The notes under the pieces are model-generated. The model saw only the letters and a list, made by a program, of their open reading frames with translations. It did no database searches and had not been told where the DNA came from. Positions 44,381 to 53,315 of a stretch of 64,000 bases of DNA are shown here, piece by piece. Each line of letters begins with the position of its first letter. The stretch's first letter is position 1. The translations under genes were made by a program, and so were the position numbers. The stretch lies in the NCBI RefSeq assembly GCF_002742645.2, contig NZ_CP033875.1, positions 248,001-312,000 on the forward strand, written 5' to 3'. Source of the stretch: Caulobacter sp. FWC26. Its GTDB lineage: Bacteria; Pseudomonadota; Alphaproteobacteria; Caulobacterales; Caulobacteraceae.

Positions 44381-46261
44381 ATGAACATCGTTATCGCCGT
44401 GGGTATTCTGGTCACGCTCGTGACCGGCATCCCGGTCCTTGTCCAATTGCTGAAAGGCCATCCGCGCGGCCTGATCATCTGTTTCCTGGCCGAGATGTGG
44501 GAGCGCTTCTCCTACTACGGCATGCGCGCCATCCTGATCTTCTATCTGACCCAGCATTTCCTGTTCGATCCCAAGGCTGCGTCGGGCCACTACGGGTCCT
44601 ACACCGCGCTGGTTTATCTGGTGCCGCTGATCGGCGGCTTCCTGGCCGACAAGTGGCTGGGCACCCGCAAGGCCGTCGCGTTCGGCGCCGTGCTGCTGGT
44701 CGCCGGCCACCTGGCCATGGCGATCGAGGGCAAGCCGGCTGTCCAGACCCTGACCTATCAGGGGGCGACCTACGAATTCCAGGCCGAGGGCCGGGGCCAG
44801 AATCGCGAGGCCAAGCTGGTGGTCGACGGCAAGGCCTATGAGGTCGCCGCCACCAAGGTCGGCGATTTCGAGATCAAGGGTCTGCCCGCCAATGCGCCGC
44901 TGCCGGCCGTGCTGCCCAAGGCGGACTACAAGCTGGACGTGACCGGTCGCGACCCGCTGTACCTGAACATCTTCTGGTTCTCGCTGTCGCTGATCATCCT
45001 GGGCGTCGGCTTCCTGAAGCCGAACATCTCGACCATCGTCGGCCAGCTCTATCCGCAGGGCGACCCGCGTCGCGATCCAGGCTTTACCCTCTACTACTAC
45101 GGCATCAATCTGGGCTCGTTCTGGGCCTCGATCCTGTGTGGTCTGTTGGGCGTCAATGTCGGCTGGTGGGCGGGCTTTGGCCTGGCCGGCGTCGGCATGC
45201 TGGCCGGCTTCATCGTCTTCGTGCTGGGCAAGCCCTGGCTGGACGGCAAGGCCGAGCCGCCGGAGCCCAAGGTGCTGAAGGAAAAGGTCGCCGGCCCGAT
45301 CAATCGCGAACTGGCCATCTACGCCCTTTCGCTGGTGGGCCTGGTCGGGATCTTCTTCCTGGTGCAGTTCAACGCCATCGTCGGCGTCGCCCTGAACATC
45401 GGCATCCTGGCTTCGCTGGCCTATATCGGCTGGTTCATGTTCACCAAGTGCGCCAAGGAAGAGCGCGAGCGCCTCGCGCTGGCGGTGTTCCTGATCTTCG
45501 GCGCGGTGGTGTTCTGGACCCTGTTCGAGCAGGCCGGTTCGTCGCTGAGCCTGTTCGCCGCCACCAATGTTCAGCTGGACCTCGTCCGCGAGCCCGTCCG
45601 CCTGTTCGGCGGCGCGGTGACGCTGGCGACGCCCGAGCAACTGGCCAAGGCGGGCATCGATGCGGCATCGACCTTCTGGGTGAACACCAGCTTCAACGCC
45701 CCGCAGACCCAGGCGCTGAACGCCGGCTGGATCCTGATCTTCGCGCCCGTGTTCGCGGCGATCTGGACCTTCCTCGGGGCGCGCGGCAAGGACCCGAACC
45801 CGGTCATCAAGTTCGGCCTGGCTCTGATCCAGGTCGGCGCCGGCTTCCTGCTGCTGCAGTGGGGCTCCACCTTCGCGGACGGCGCCTTCAAGCTGCCGCT
45901 GATTTTCCTGGTGCTGATGTACATGCTGCACACCACCGGCGAGCTGTGCATGTCGCCGGTCGGCCTGTCGCAGATGACCAAGCTGTCGCCCGCCTCGGTG
46001 GTGTCGTTCATGATGGCCGTCTGGTTCATGGCTGTGGCCATCGCCCAGTGGGTCGGCGGCAAGATCGCGGGCCTGGCGGCGACCGAGACGGTCGGCGGTC
46101 AGGTGCTCGATCCCGGCGCGGCCCTCGCTGCATCGTTGAAGGTCTTCAACGTCATCGGCCTGGTGTCGGTGGTGATCGGGATCGGCTTCCTGCTGCTTTC
46201 GCCGGTCCTCAAGAAGTGGTCGCATGGCGCCGACGACGTCGACCGCGCGAAGACAGCCTAA
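44381..46261 (+). CDS. POT family proton-dependent peptide transporter
   Basis: A 626-residue major facilitator transporter of the POT/PTR2 family. It has the first-helix motif EMWERFSYYGMRAIL, GGFLADKWLGTRK after helix 2, and the second PTR signature GVGFLKPNISTIVGQLY and FTLYYYGINLGSF. It imports di- and tripeptides with protons. Between helix 3 and helix 4 (about residues 112-190) is an insert with repeated beta-like segments. The ATG at 44381 starts MNIVIAVGILVTL, an early helix. Confidence 0.93.
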   Translation: MNIVIAVGILVTLVTGIPVLVQLLKGHPRGLIICFLAEMWERFSYYGMRAILIFYLTQHFLFDPKAASGHYGSYTALVYLVPLIGGFLADKWLGTRKAVAFGAVLLVAGHLAMAIEGKPAVQTLTYQGATYEFQAEGRGQNREAKLVVDGKAYEVAATKVGDFEIKGLPANAPLPAVLPKADYKLDVTGRDPLYLNIFWFSLSLIILGVGFLKPNISTIVGQLYPQGDPRRDPGFTLYYYGINLGSFWASILCGLLGVNVGWWAGFGLAGVGMLAGFIVFVLGKPWLDGKAEPPEPKVLKEKVAGPINRELAIYALSLVGLVGIFFLVQFNAIVGVALNIGILASLAYIGWFMFTKCAKEERERLALAVFLIFGAVVFWTLFEQAGSSLSLFAATNVQLDLVREPVRLFGGAVTLATPEQLAKAGIDAASTFWVNTSFNAPQTQALNAGWILIFAPVFAAIWTFLGARGKDPNPVIKFGLALIQVGAGFLLLQWGSTFADGAFKLPLIFLVLMYMLHTTGELCMSPVGLSQMTKLSPASVVSFMMAVWFMAVAIAQWVGGKIAGLAATETVGGQVLDPGAALAASLKVFNVIGLVSVVIGIGFLLLSPVLKKWSHGADDVDRAKTA

Positions 46262-46267
46262 GGAAAG

Positions 46268-46372
46268 AAGGGCCCCGGCGAGGATCCGGGGCCCTTCGCG
46301 GAGGCGTGGAGGGGGCCACGCCTCACCTTCGGGTGGGACGGTCCTCGCGGTGGCTCAAACCGTGGGGACCGC
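46268..46372 (+). other. Three consecutive hairpins after the peptide transporter gene
   Basis: Hairpin 1 is AAGGGCCCCGG/CCGGGGCCCTT (46268-46296), 11 bp. Hairpin 2 is GAGGCGTGG-AGGGGG-CCACGCCTC (46301-46324), 9 bp. Hairpin 3 is CGGTCC...GGACCG enclosing CGGT/ACCG (46339-46371). The first probably terminates the transporter transcript although no T run follows on the plus strand. Together they could form a stable 3' end or a small RNA. Confidence 0.5.
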
Positions 46373-46534
46373 TTCCGCTCCCAACCCGAACGATCTCGGC
46401 TCATTCGCCCTGACCTCGACCGTGCCTCTCGGGCCGGCGCGAGGAAAGTTACAAGCCCGACAGGTGGATTAAACCTTTGCAAGGTGGCGCGGAGCGGCGG
46501 CGGCTCGCTCTGAACCCGATGTGCAGGAGAGGCC

Positions 46535-47032
46535 GTGAGGCGAGTTTCGACACCCCTGGCGATCGCCGATCTCGCGGCGCCCGACGGCGCGGCCCTGCTG
46601 GCGCTGAACAACGCCCATGCCATCGAATTGTCGTGGCTCGAGCCTGAACGATTGGCGCATCTGGTCGGGCAGGCGTTCCTGGCGCGGCGTGTCGGCGCGG
46701 CCGACGCCCTGCTGCTGACTTTCGACCAGGACGCCGATTACGACAGCCCCAACTTCCTGTGGTTTCGCGCGCGCTATCCGAGGTTCGTCTATGTCGACCG
46801 CGTCGTCGTCGCCGACAGCGCACGGGGCCGGGGGCTGGCGAAGGCGCTGTACGACGACCTCTTCGCGGCGGCCAGGAGCGCCGGGCACGAGCGGATCGTC
46901 TGCGAGGTCAATTCCGACCCGCCCAATCCCGCGTCGGACGCCTTCCACGCCGCGCTTGGCTTCGTTCCGGTGGGGACGGCCGAGATCCAAGGCGGCAAGA
47001 AGACCGTGACCTATCTGGAGCGGCGGCTGTAG
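46535..47032 (+). CDS. GNAT family acetyltransferase
   Basis: A 165-residue protein with the GNAT core: VYVDRVVVADSARGRGLAKALYDDLF contains the V-x-x-x-x-RGxGxA acetyl-CoA motif (motif A), followed by IVCEVNSDPPNPASDAFHAALGFVPVG (motif B). The acceptor is unknown. It starts at a GTG with AGGAGAGG upstream. It converges with tldD 14 bases downstream. Confidence 0.88.
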   Translation: MRRVSTPLAIADLAAPDGAALLALNNAHAIELSWLEPERLAHLVGQAFLARRVGAADALLLTFDQDADYDSPNFLWFRARYPRFVYVDRVVVADSARGRGLAKALYDDLFAAARSAGHERIVCEVNSDPPNPASDAFHAALGFVPVGTAEIQGGKKTVTYLERRL

Positions 47033-47046
47033 GGCGCAGAAGCGCC

Positions 47047-48483
47047 CTAAACCGCCGTCCCGCCGACGGTCAGGCCGGTGATCTTCAGCGACGGCTGGCC
47101 CACGCCCACGGGAACGCCTTGGCCGGACTTGCCGCAGACGCCGATGCCGGGGTCGAAGTCGAAGTCGTTGCCGATCATCGTCACGCGGGTGAGGGCGCTG
47201 GGGCCGTCGCCGATCAGCGTCGCGCCCTTGACCGGGGCGGTGATCTTGCCGTCCTCGACGAGGTAGGCCTCGGTGCATTGGAAGACAAACTTGCCGTTGG
47301 TGATGTCGACCTGGCCGCCGCCGAAATTGGCGCAGTAGAGACCGCGCTTCAGCGAGGCGATCATCTCTTGCGGATCATGGTCACCCGCCAGCATGCCGGT
47401 GTTGGTCATGCGCGGCATCGGCATGTGGGCGTAGGACTGACGGCGGCCGTTGCCGGTGGCCTTCATGCCCATCAGGCGCGCGCTCATCCGGTCGTGCATG
47501 TAGCCGACGAGAATGCCGTCCTCGATCAGGATGGTGCGCTCGGTGGGCGTGCCTTCGTCGTCGACGGTCAGCGAGCCGCGGCGGCCGGGGATAGAGCCGT
47601 CGTCGAAGACGGTGACGCCGGGGGCGGCCACGCGCTCGCCGATGCGACCGGAGAAGGCGCTGATGCCCTTGCGGTTGAAGTCGCCTTCCAGGCCGTGGCC
47701 GACGGCCTCGTGCAGCAGCACGCCGTTCCAGCCCGGACCCAGCACCACGTCCATCTCGCCGGCGGGGCAGGCGACGGCGTCGAGGTTGACCAGCGCCATG
47801 CGCAGGGCCTCGTCGACCTGGTCCTGCCACTTGTCGGGGCTGATCCAGGCGGCGAAACCGGCGCGGCCGCCGGCGCCGGACGAGCCGCTCTCGCGACGGC
47901 CGTCCTTCTCGACGGTGACCTGGACATTGACCCGCACCAGCGGGCGGACGTCGCGGATCAACCGGCCGTCGGCGCGCAGGATCTCGACGACCCGGCGCTC
48001 GCCGGCCATCGAGGCCATGACCTGCACGACGCGCGGATCGCGGGCGCGGGCGAAGGCGTCGATTTCCTGGAGGAGGGCGACCTTGTCGGAGAAGTCCGGC
48101 GCGCTGACCGGATTGTCCTCGCCATAGAGCTTTTCGTTGGTGGCGCGCGGACCTTCCGCCGACACCCCGGCGTGGCCGCGCTTGGCGAGGCTGGCGCTGT
48201 CGGCCGCGCGGCGGATGGCCGCCTCGCTGATCTCGGCGGCGTGGGCGTAGCCGGCCGTCTCGCCGGCCACCACGCGCAGGCCGAAACCCTCGCCCGAATC
48301 GTAGGAGGCGCTCTTGAGGCGTCCGTCGTCGAAGACGAAGGCCTCGCTCTCGGAGCGTTCGAGGAACAGTTCGCCGTCGTCGGCGCCGGTCAGGGCCTCG
48401 CCCAGGATCGAGCGGGCGCGGTCGGGATCGACACCGGCGGCGTCGAGGATCGAAAGGGAAGAGGCGGGGATCGGAGCGTTCAT
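47047..48483 (-). CDS. tldD: Metalloprotease TldD
   Basis: A 478-residue TldD (PmbA/TldD, U62) protease subunit. The metal motif HEAVGH is at residues 258-263 in LLHEAVGHGLEGDFNRKG, with the third ligand Cys in IGVCGKSGQGVPVG near the C-terminus. TldD pairs with TldE/PmbA to degrade unfolded or natural peptide substrates. Two upstream ATG codons exist; the one at 48483 starts MNAPIPAS, matching the family N-terminus. The TldE partner is not in the window. Confidence 0.95.
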   Translation of the reverse strand: MNAPIPASSLSILDAAGVDPDRARSILGEALTGADDGELFLERSESEAFVFDDGRLKSASYDSGEGFGLRVVAGETAGYAHAAEISEAAIRRAADSASLAKRGHAGVSAEGPRATNEKLYGEDNPVSAPDFSDKVALLQEIDAFARARDPRVVQVMASMAGERRVVEILRADGRLIRDVRPLVRVNVQVTVEKDGRRESGSSGAGGRAGFAAWISPDKWQDQVDEALRMALVNLDAVACPAGEMDVVLGPGWNGVLLHEAVGHGLEGDFNRKGISAFSGRIGERVAAPGVTVFDDGSIPGRRGSLTVDDEGTPTERTILIEDGILVGYMHDRMSARLMGMKATGNGRRQSYAHMPMPRMTNTGMLAGDHDPQEMIASLKRGLYCANFGGGQVDITNGKFVFQCTEAYLVEDGKITAPVKGATLIGDGPSALTRVTMIGNDFDFDPGIGVCGKSGQGVPVGVGQPSLKITGLTVGGTAV

Positions 48484-48540
48484 GGACCTACAGGTAGGCC
48501 TTCCGAGCGCGTCCGTCACCCCGCCCCTTTTGTCGCGGTC

Positions 48541-49332
48541 TTATTGGTAGTCGTGCTGCACTTTGCCCGAGCCGCTGGTGCTTGCGGTGAGACTGCTCGG
48601 CTGCGCTTGAAGGCTTACATCGCCACTGCCTGAAAGCGCGATCGTCACGACGTTTTTCGCTGTCACCACGGCGTTGCCGCTCCCCGCGATCATCAGGTCG
48701 GCGTTCATGACGGCCAGGTCTTCCAACTGGGCTTCGCCCGATCCGTTCGCGGCCAGGGACAGGGCCGCGACCTTGCCCTCTGCGGTGATATCTCCACTGC
48801 CATTGATCGCGAGATCTAGGGCCGGCTGGTCGAAGTCCCGAATCTCCAGATCACCGGACCCATCCAGCTTGAAATGACGAACGTTCGGTGCGGTGACGAT
48901 GATCCGCGTCCGGTCGGCGTCGCTGTGAACGCGGATGCCATTGCGGTCGATGGTCAAGCTGTCGGCGTAAAGGTCGCTATCTCCGTCCGCCAGGCTGATC
49001 CGGCCTTTATCGACCCGCAGGCGATCTAGGATCGCTGCAGGGCCGCTGACCTCGATGCGGGCGACGGGGCCCTGGACGTAGGTGACGTCGATCGGCAGAT
49101 CGACAATCAGAGAATCGCCGGTCCAGGGCAGTTGCCGCGAGACGGTCGGTGAAGGTCTATTGCCGGCTAAGCCCAGATGGCGGCTTTGGCTCCGGCCTTC
49201 TTTGTGGGTTTCGAACGGAATGGTCCAGCCGTCTTTCATGATTACGGGGCCGGCCAGGGCGGCGACGCCGGCGACGCTGCCGAGCATCAGTACGAAGCTG
49301 GCCCCGCCTATAATGAGCGCATTACGGATCAT
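48541..49332 (-). CDS. DUF2807 (GIN domain) putative autotransporter-adhesin head protein
   Basis: A 263-residue protein with an N-terminal membrane segment (ALIIGGASFVLMLGSVAGVAALAG) and a C-terminal GIN/DUF2807 domain of repeated beta coils. Each repeat is spaced by LDGSGDLEI, INGSGDITA, ANGSGEAQL, IAGSGNAVV, LSGSGDVSL and TSGSGKVQH. Such domains form right-handed beta-helices on the outside of the membrane. GAGGGGG lies just before the ATG. It is the third gene of the PadR-DUF1700-DUF2807 unit. Confidence 0.85.
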   Translation of the reverse strand: MIRNALIIGGASFVLMLGSVAGVAALAGPVIMKDGWTIPFETHKEGRSQSRHLGLAGNRPSPTVSRQLPWTGDSLIVDLPIDVTYVQGPVARIEVSGPAAILDRLRVDKGRISLADGDSDLYADSLTIDRNGIRVHSDADRTRIIVTAPNVRHFKLDGSGDLEIRDFDQPALDLAINGSGDITAEGKVAALSLAANGSGEAQLEDLAVMNADLMIAGSGNAVVTAKNVVTIALSGSGDVSLQAQPSSLTASTSGSGKVQHDYQ

Positions 49333-49342
49333 GACGGCCCCC

Positions 49343-49909
49343 TCAGCCTTGATTGTTGATGGCCGGCTTCAGCAGCCGGAAGTGCAGACGGCCGTACCAG
49401 ACCACCGCGTTGAACAGGCCAACCGTGGCGATAGTCAGCAGCGAGCCCAGGAAGGTTGCGCCGGCCATCAGGGCCACGCCGGCCAGGAGGGCGGTCAGGG
49501 GGCCGCCCGGAGGCGCCGACAGCGGCCCCATGGCGAAGACAAAGCCGCCCGAGACGAACAACGTCACCACGGCCACGAGGAAGCCGAACAGCGTAGCCAG
49601 CACGCCCATCAGCAGGGGCAGGAGGAACATCACGTCGATGGCCCCCAGGCCGATCAGGGCGATGATTGCGGCCATGGCGTTGGACGGGCTCTTCTTTTCC
49701 TCCCACTGCTTCAGACCGGCCTCGGCGCGCAGCTCGCGGGCCAGGCGGTCGGGATCGCCTAGCGCGGCGGCGACCTCGGCCTCGGTGCGGCCGGCGGCTT
49801 GGGCGTCGGCGAAGTGGGCCTCGTGATCGGCGACGATGTCGGCGATCGTGGTGGCCGGCAGGCCCGACAGGCCGCGGCGCAGACGGGTGATGAACTCGGC
49901 GCGGGTCAT
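49343..49909 (-). CDS. DUF1700 (HAAS domain) membrane protein
   Basis: A 188-residue protein. The N-terminal 70 residues are a HAAS-type helical domain (RAEFITRLRRGLSGLPATTIADIVADHEAHFADA, AALGDPDRLARELRAEAG), followed by four membrane segments. HAAS proteins act as membrane-bound anti-regulators or partners of PadR-family regulators. Its ATG overlaps the padR-type stop (ATGA), so the two are coupled, and it ends 10 bases before the DUF2807 gene. Confidence 0.82.
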   Translation of the reverse strand: MTRAEFITRLRRGLSGLPATTIADIVADHEAHFADAQAAGRTEAEVAAALGDPDRLARELRAEAGLKQWEEKKSPSNAMAAIIALIGLGAIDVMFLLPLLMGVLATLFGFLVAVVTLFVSGGFVFAMGPLSAPPGGPLTALLAGVALMAGATFLGSLLTIATVGLFNAVVWYGRLHFRLLKPAINNQG

Positions 49910-50232
49910 GCGGCGGCCCCCACGATGTCGTTCACCGCATTGGCGAACGCGGTCCATTCGGCCTTCTGCTGCTCCAGGCTTTGACGCCCGGCGGCGGTGA
50001 GGCGGTAGTATTTGCGCGGCGGGCCGCTCTGGCTTTCCACCAGATAGGTCTCGACCAGGCCATCCGACTGCATGCGGCGCATCAGCGGATAGATCGTCCC
50101 TTCCCCCATATCGATGTCCTTCGTGAGCCTGCTGGCGATCTCGTAGGCGTAGCTGTCGGCGTGCGAGAGCAGGGCCAGCACACAGAGCGCCAGCACGCCT
50201 TTCTTCAGTTGGATTTCAATTGTTTCCGGCAC
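49906..50232 (-). CDS. PadR family transcriptional regulator
   Basis: A 108-residue winged-helix regulator of the short PadR type: KKGVLALCVLALLSHADSYAYEIASRL, MGEGTIYPLMRRMQSDGLVETYLVES, GPPRKYYRLTAAGRQSLE. It starts at a GTG. It leads an operon with DUF1700 and DUF2807 genes, a frequent PadR-HAAS-GIN module. It probably represses its own unit; a GGTAC-N13-GTACC inverted repeat lies 39 bases upstream of its start. Confidence 0.9.
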   Translation of the reverse strand: MPETIEIQLKKGVLALCVLALLSHADSYAYEIASRLTKDIDMGEGTIYPLMRRMQSDGLVETYLVESQSGPPRKYYRLTAAGRQSLEQQKAEWTAFANAVNDIVGAAA

Positions 50233-50606
50233 GGCGTCCTTGCCTCCGTTGATGCTCTCTTCTACCGCCAGGTACTGAGTATCGCAAGGTACCTATCTAT
50301 GAACGATACGTAATGATCCGGACGCCGGATTCGGGGGTTTCTGAGAGGGATTCGCGACTGGACCCCCTCGCGGCGGGGATAAGCGGCCAATCCCATGCTC
50401 AGCGCGTGGGCTCTGGCGCTTGGCAAGGGCTGGCGATGCGCGTATGCAGCCTCCGGACCGACAATCGGAGGGGCTGGGCGTCGACGCGCGACTCATTTTG
50501 AGCAAAGTCGATTGCGCGGCATCTTATCGAGAGTCGTAATGTGCATGTCGGCGCGGCGTGGGCCTTGATCAGGCTCAAATCGCCGCCGAAACGGGCCGTG
50601 AGGGAT
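50233..50606. promoter_or_regulatory. Divergent regulatory region between padR-type gene and ctaC
   Basis: This 374-base gap contains GGTAC (50271-50275) and GTACC (50289-50293) as an inverted repeat with 13-base spacer near the PadR start, a candidate operator. TTGAT-CAGG-CTCAA at 50565-50578, 28 bases before ctaC, resembles an FNR/FixK box (TTGAT-N4-ATCAA) with one mismatch. I see no gene in the gap; the short frames there look like noise. Confidence 0.4.
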
Positions 50607-51524
50607 ATGAAGGCGCAATTTTCGGGGATTCGGCGGATCATGACGGGCGCGTCCGCCCTCGCCGCTGCGATGATGTTCGCGGGCCATACGCTCGCTGAAG
50701 ATCTGATGGGTCAGCCGACGCCGGGGGCCATCGACCTCCAGCCGGCCGCGTCGGAGCTGAAGCACCACGCGATCCAGTTCCACAACCTGGTGCTGATGCC
50801 GATCATCACGGCCATCACTCTGCTGGTGCTGGGCCTGCTGGTCTGGATCATCGTTCGCTACAACAAGAAGGCGAACCCGGTCCCGGCCAAGTTCAGCCAC
50901 AACACCACGATCGAAGTGATCTGGACGGTTGTGCCGGTCCTGATCCTGATGGTCATCGCCATCTTCTCGTTCCGTCTGCTGTTCCACTACAACGACATGC
51001 CCAAGCCGGCCCTGACCGTGAAGGCCACGGGCTATCAGTGGTACTGGGGCTACGAGTACCCGGATCAGAAGATCAGCGAGATCATCTCGCTGCCGCTGAC
51101 CAAGGAGCAGGCCGACGCCAAGAAGGTTCCGTACCTGCTGGCCGCCGACAATGCGATGGTCGTCCCGGTGAACCAGGTCGTCCGCGTGCAGGTCACCGGC
51201 GCCGACGTGATCCACGCCTTCGCCCTGCCGGCCTTCGGTCTGAAGACCGACGCCATCCCGGGCCGCCTGAACGAAACCTGGTTCAAGGCCGAGCGCACCG
51301 GCGTGTTCTACGGCCAATGCTCGGAGCTGTGCGGCGTCGACCACGCCAACATGCCGATCGAGATCAAGGTCGTGACCCAAGCCGAGTTCGACGCGTGGGT
51401 GAAGTCCAAGACCGCCCCGCCCGCGCCCGCGGCCGCCCCGGCTGACGCCGCCGCGACCCCCGCCTCGGCTCCGGCCGCTCCCGCTTCCGCTCCGGCCGCG
51501 GCTCCCGCCGCGCCGGCGGCCTAA
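50607..51524 (+). CDS. ctaC: Cytochrome c oxidase subunit II
   Basis: A 305-residue CuA subunit of the aa3-type oxidase. It has a signal peptide, two membrane segments (VLMPIITAITLLVLGLLVWII, TIEVIWTVVPVLILMVIAIF), the ATGYQWYWGYEYP strand and the CuA site GQCSELCGVDHANM. The last about 40 residues are an Ala/Pro-rich tail. The start is ATG 50607 (MKAQFSG); an ATG at 50640 inside the signal peptide is an alternative. It precedes ctaD by 26 bases. Confidence 0.95.
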   Translation: MKAQFSGIRRIMTGASALAAAMMFAGHTLAEDLMGQPTPGAIDLQPAASELKHHAIQFHNLVLMPIITAITLLVLGLLVWIIVRYNKKANPVPAKFSHNTTIEVIWTVVPVLILMVIAIFSFRLLFHYNDMPKPALTVKATGYQWYWGYEYPDQKISEIISLPLTKEQADAKKVPYLLAADNAMVVPVNQVVRVQVTGADVIHAFALPAFGLKTDAIPGRLNETWFKAERTGVFYGQCSELCGVDHANMPIEIKVVTQAEFDAWVKSKTAPPAPAAAPADAAATPASAPAAPASAPAAAPAAPAA

Positions 51525-51550
51525 GAATACGATCGTAGGATAGACGTCAG

Positions 51551-53209
51551 ATGGCTTCCGCCGCAGACACTCACGACCACGCCCACGACGACGACCACAA
51601 GCCGCCGTTCATCGCGCGCTGGTTCTTCTCGACGAACCACAAGGACATCGGCACGCTGTACATCCTGTTCGCCATCATGGCGGGCATCGTTGGCGGCGCT
51701 CTCTCGGGCCTGATCCGCTGGGAGCTCATGGAGCCGGGCATTCAGGTGTTCTCCGACACCGGCATGCTGGCCCAGATGGGCATCTTCAAGGGCAAGCACG
51801 GCTATAACGCCGTCGTCACCGCCCACGCCCTGATCATGATCTTCTTCATGGTCATGCCGGCGATGATCGGCGGGTTCGGCAACTGGTTCGTTCCGATCAT
51901 GATCGGCGCGCCGGACATGGCCTTCCCGCGGATGAACAACATCTCGTTCTGGCTGCTGGTCGCCGCCTGGGTCCTGCTGGTCCTGTCGATGTTCGTCGAC
52001 GGCGGTCCGGGCCACGGCTTCGGTGGCGGTTGGACGATCTATCCGCCCCTGTCGACCATCGGTCACAAGGGTCCGGCCATGGACCTGGCGATCCTGTCGC
52101 TCCACCTGGCCGGCGCCTCGTCGATCCTGGGCGCGATCAACTTCATCACCACGATCTTCAACATGCGCGCGCCGGGCATGACCCTGCACCGCATGCCGCT
52201 GTTCGCCTGGTCGGTGCTGATCACCGCCTTCCTGCTGCTGCTGTCGCTGCCCGTCCTGGCCGGCGCCATCACCATGCTGCTGACCGACCGTAACTTCGGC
52301 ACCCACTTCTTCGACCCGGCCGCTGGCGGCGACCCCGTCATGTTCCAGCACCTGTTCTGGTTCTTCGGTCACCCGGAAGTGTACATCCTGATCCTGCCCG
52401 GGTTCGGCATCATCAGCCACATCGTCTCGACCTTCTCCAAGAAGCCGGTCTTCGGCTACCTGGCGATGGCCTACGCGATGGTCGCCATCGGCTTCGTCGG
52501 CTTCGTCGTGTGGGCGCACCACATGTACACGGTCGGCATGAGCATCAACCTGCGCGCCTACTTCGTGGCCGCAACGATGATCATCGCCGTCCCGACCGGC
52601 GTGAAGATCTTCAGCTGGATCGCCACGATGTGGGGCGGCTCGATCAGTTTCAAGACGCCCATGCTGTGGGCGATCGGCTTCATCTTCCTGTTCACGGTCG
52701 GCGGCGTCACCGGCGTCGTCCTGTCGAACGCCGGCATCGACTACAGCCTGCACGACACCTACTACGTGGTGGCGCACTTCCACTACGTGCTGTCGCTGGG
52801 CGCCGTGTTCGCCATCTTCGCGGGCTTCTACTACTGGTTCGAGAAGATGTGGGGCGTGAAGTACAACGAGTTCCTCGGCGCGCTGCACTTCTGGATCATG
52901 TTCGTCGGCGTGAACCTGATCTTCTTCCCGCAGCACTTCCTGGGCCTGCAAGGCATGCCGCGTCGCTATGTCGACTATCCGGACGCCTTCACGCTGTGGA
53001 ACTACGTGTCGTCGGTCGGCTACATGATCACCGTTGTCGCCGTGGGCGTGTTCATGCTGGTCCTGATCGAAGCGGCGATCCGTCGCCGCAAGGCCGAGGC
53101 CAACCCGTGGGGCGAAGGCGCCACCACGCTGGAATGGACCCTGTCCTCGCCGCCGCCGTTCCACCAGTTCAGCGAACCGCCGGTGATCAAGGCCGACGAC
53201 CACCACTAA
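51551..53209 (+). CDS. ctaD: Cytochrome c oxidase subunit I
   Basis: A 552-residue heme-copper oxidase core with twelve membrane segments. It has the heme a ligand region [36 protein letters not shown] (His and the cross-linked Tyr), [10 protein letters not shown] (CuB histidines) and [12 protein letters not shown] (heme a3 and a ligands). It reduces oxygen to water and pumps protons. A short stem-loop separates it from ctaB, which follows after 106 bases. Confidence 0.98.
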   Translation: MASAADTHDHAHDDDHKPPFIARWFFSTNHKDIGTLYILFAIMAGIVGGALSGLIRWELMEPGIQVFSDTGMLAQMGIFKGKHGYNAVVTAHALIMIFFMVMPAMIGGFGNWFVPIMIGAPDMAFPRMNNISFWLLVAAWVLLVLSMFVDGGPGHGFGGGWTIYPPLSTIGHKGPAMDLAILSLHLAGASSILGAINFITTIFNMRAPGMTLHRMPLFAWSVLITAFLLLLSLPVLAGAITMLLTDRNFGTHFFDPAAGGDPVMFQHLFWFFGHPEVYILILPGFGIISHIVSTFSKKPVFGYLAMAYAMVAIGFVGFVVWAHHMYTVGMSINLRAYFVAATMIIAVPTGVKIFSWIATMWGGSISFKTPMLWAIGFIFLFTVGGVTGVVLSNAGIDYSLHDTYYVVAHFHYVLSLGAVFAIFAGFYYWFEKMWGVKYNEFLGALHFWIMFVGVNLIFFPQHFLGLQGMPRRYVDYPDAFTLWNYVSSVGYMITVVAVGVFMLVLIEAAIRRRKAEANPWGEGATTLEWTLSSPPPFHQFSEPPVIKADDHH

Positions 53210-53243
53210 GGTGAGCGTCGTCCGGAACCGGACCTAAAAAAGG

Positions 53244-53287
53244 GGGGCGCGGGCGGGATCCTTAAGGGTCCGGGCCGCGCCCCTCTC
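53244..53287 (+). terminator. Stem-loop between ctaD and ctaB, possible attenuator
   Basis: GGGGCGCGG (53244-53252) pairs with CCGCGCCCC (53275-53283), followed by TCTCCTG. The weak T run suggests partial termination or an mRNA stability element between oxidase core genes and assembly genes. Confidence 0.45.
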
Positions 53288-53315
53288 CTGTTCAAGACCT
53301 GTATGTTTTGGATCG

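Noticed and set aside
44162..46225. A 687-codon frame antisense to the POT transporter
   Set aside because: Composition is dominated by Gln, Arg, Asp and His with no recognisable domain; the opposite strand is a clear transporter.
51521..53206. A 561-codon frame antisense to ctaD
   Set aside because: Same shadow effect; ctaD on the plus strand is unambiguous.
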